The notes under the pieces were generated by a model, which saw only the letters and a list, made by a program, of their open reading frames with translations, was not told where the DNA came from and did no database searches. A DNA stretch of 64,000 nt from Metellina segmentata (lineage: Eukaryota; Arthropoda; Arachnida; Araneae; Tetragnathidae). Shown in pieces: positions 63,905 to 64,000 of the stretch. The position numbers were made by a program, and so were the translations under genes. The DNA is taken from the NCBI GenBank assembly GCA_947359465.1, contig OX375873.1, positions 38,226,437 to 38,290,436 on the forward strand, read 5' to 3'. Each line of letters begins with the position of its first letter. Positions within the stretch are counted from its first letter, which is position 1.

Positions 63905-64000
63905 CAGTGGTTTCCAAACATTTCAATCCTCGGACCCCTTTAGAGTACAAAATGAAATAGGACATATATGGGCCTAAATAGGATACGTCTTACCTTTCAA
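63905..64000 (+). mobile_element. hAT-type element, left end only
   Basis: Begins cagtggtttccaaacatttc and continues with tcggacccctttagagtac, the typical start of many hAT elements (CAGTGGTTCyCAAAC...CGGACCCC). The rest lies beyond the window, so neither the right TIR nor the 8-bp duplication can be checked. Confidence 0.6.

Overview
The window reads as non-coding, transposon-rich nuclear DNA of an arthropod, most plausibly an arachnid such as a spider. It is AT-rich, has four long TA microsatellites and many DNA transposons (DD41D and classic mariners, Tc1, hAT, pogo-like, P-like), Helitron ends, two tRNA-derived SINE families and one Ty3/gypsy LTR retrotransposon. I recognise no intact host protein-coding gene, no rRNA, no free-standing tRNA and no CRISPR array. 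The taxon is inferred from repeat content only.

Layout. 1-2297 is a satellite array of about 7.8 copies of a 295-bp unit. 2395-3190 holds a Tc1 transposase relic abutting a SINE fragment. 4.0-10.4 kb has degenerate tandem repeats, a SINE with a clear tRNA head, two small TIR elements (one hAT with 8-bp target duplication) and a Helitron-type repeat. 10483-16519 is a structurally complete Ty3/gypsy element: two 224-bp LTRs differing at two positions, 4-bp target duplication, PBS, polypurine tract, gag-protease, RT/RNase H, integrase and GPY/F module. Its coding region is broken by a tandem expansion, an in-frame stop and a frameshift.

16.8-19.0 kb holds a deletion derivative of a DD41D mariner and a pogo-like element keeping a PHD-like zinc module. 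20.5-23.7 kb has tandem modules, a Helitron 3' end with strong hairpins and an inverted-repeat element. 27040-27809 is an internally deleted mariner. 28.16-29.1 kb is an unusually GC-rich non-repetitive block with homeodomain/POU-like motifs, the best candidate for conserved regulatory DNA. 32931-34365 is a nearly intact DD41D mariner inside a TA microsatellite, broken by one stop codon.

40.3-41.5 kb shows a tRNA-derived SINE and a long-TIR element inserted into a SINE tail. 42961-43674 is the decayed C-terminal part of a P-element/THAP9-like transposase. 44.3-50.4 kb is a nest of Helitron-type modules in both orientations. 50.5-58.3 kb holds more mariner relics (one nested in a SINE), a perfect 376-bp tandem duplication and two minisatellites. 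60.3-64 kb holds a 714-bp hAT element with near-perfect 8-bp target duplication, a 255-bp TIR element and the start of another hAT element cut by the window end.

Nothing here acts as a joint gene system. The window is best read as a layered record of insertions (transposon into SINE, transposon into microsatellite, Helitron beside Helitron) around a few stretches of unique, possibly regulatory DNA.
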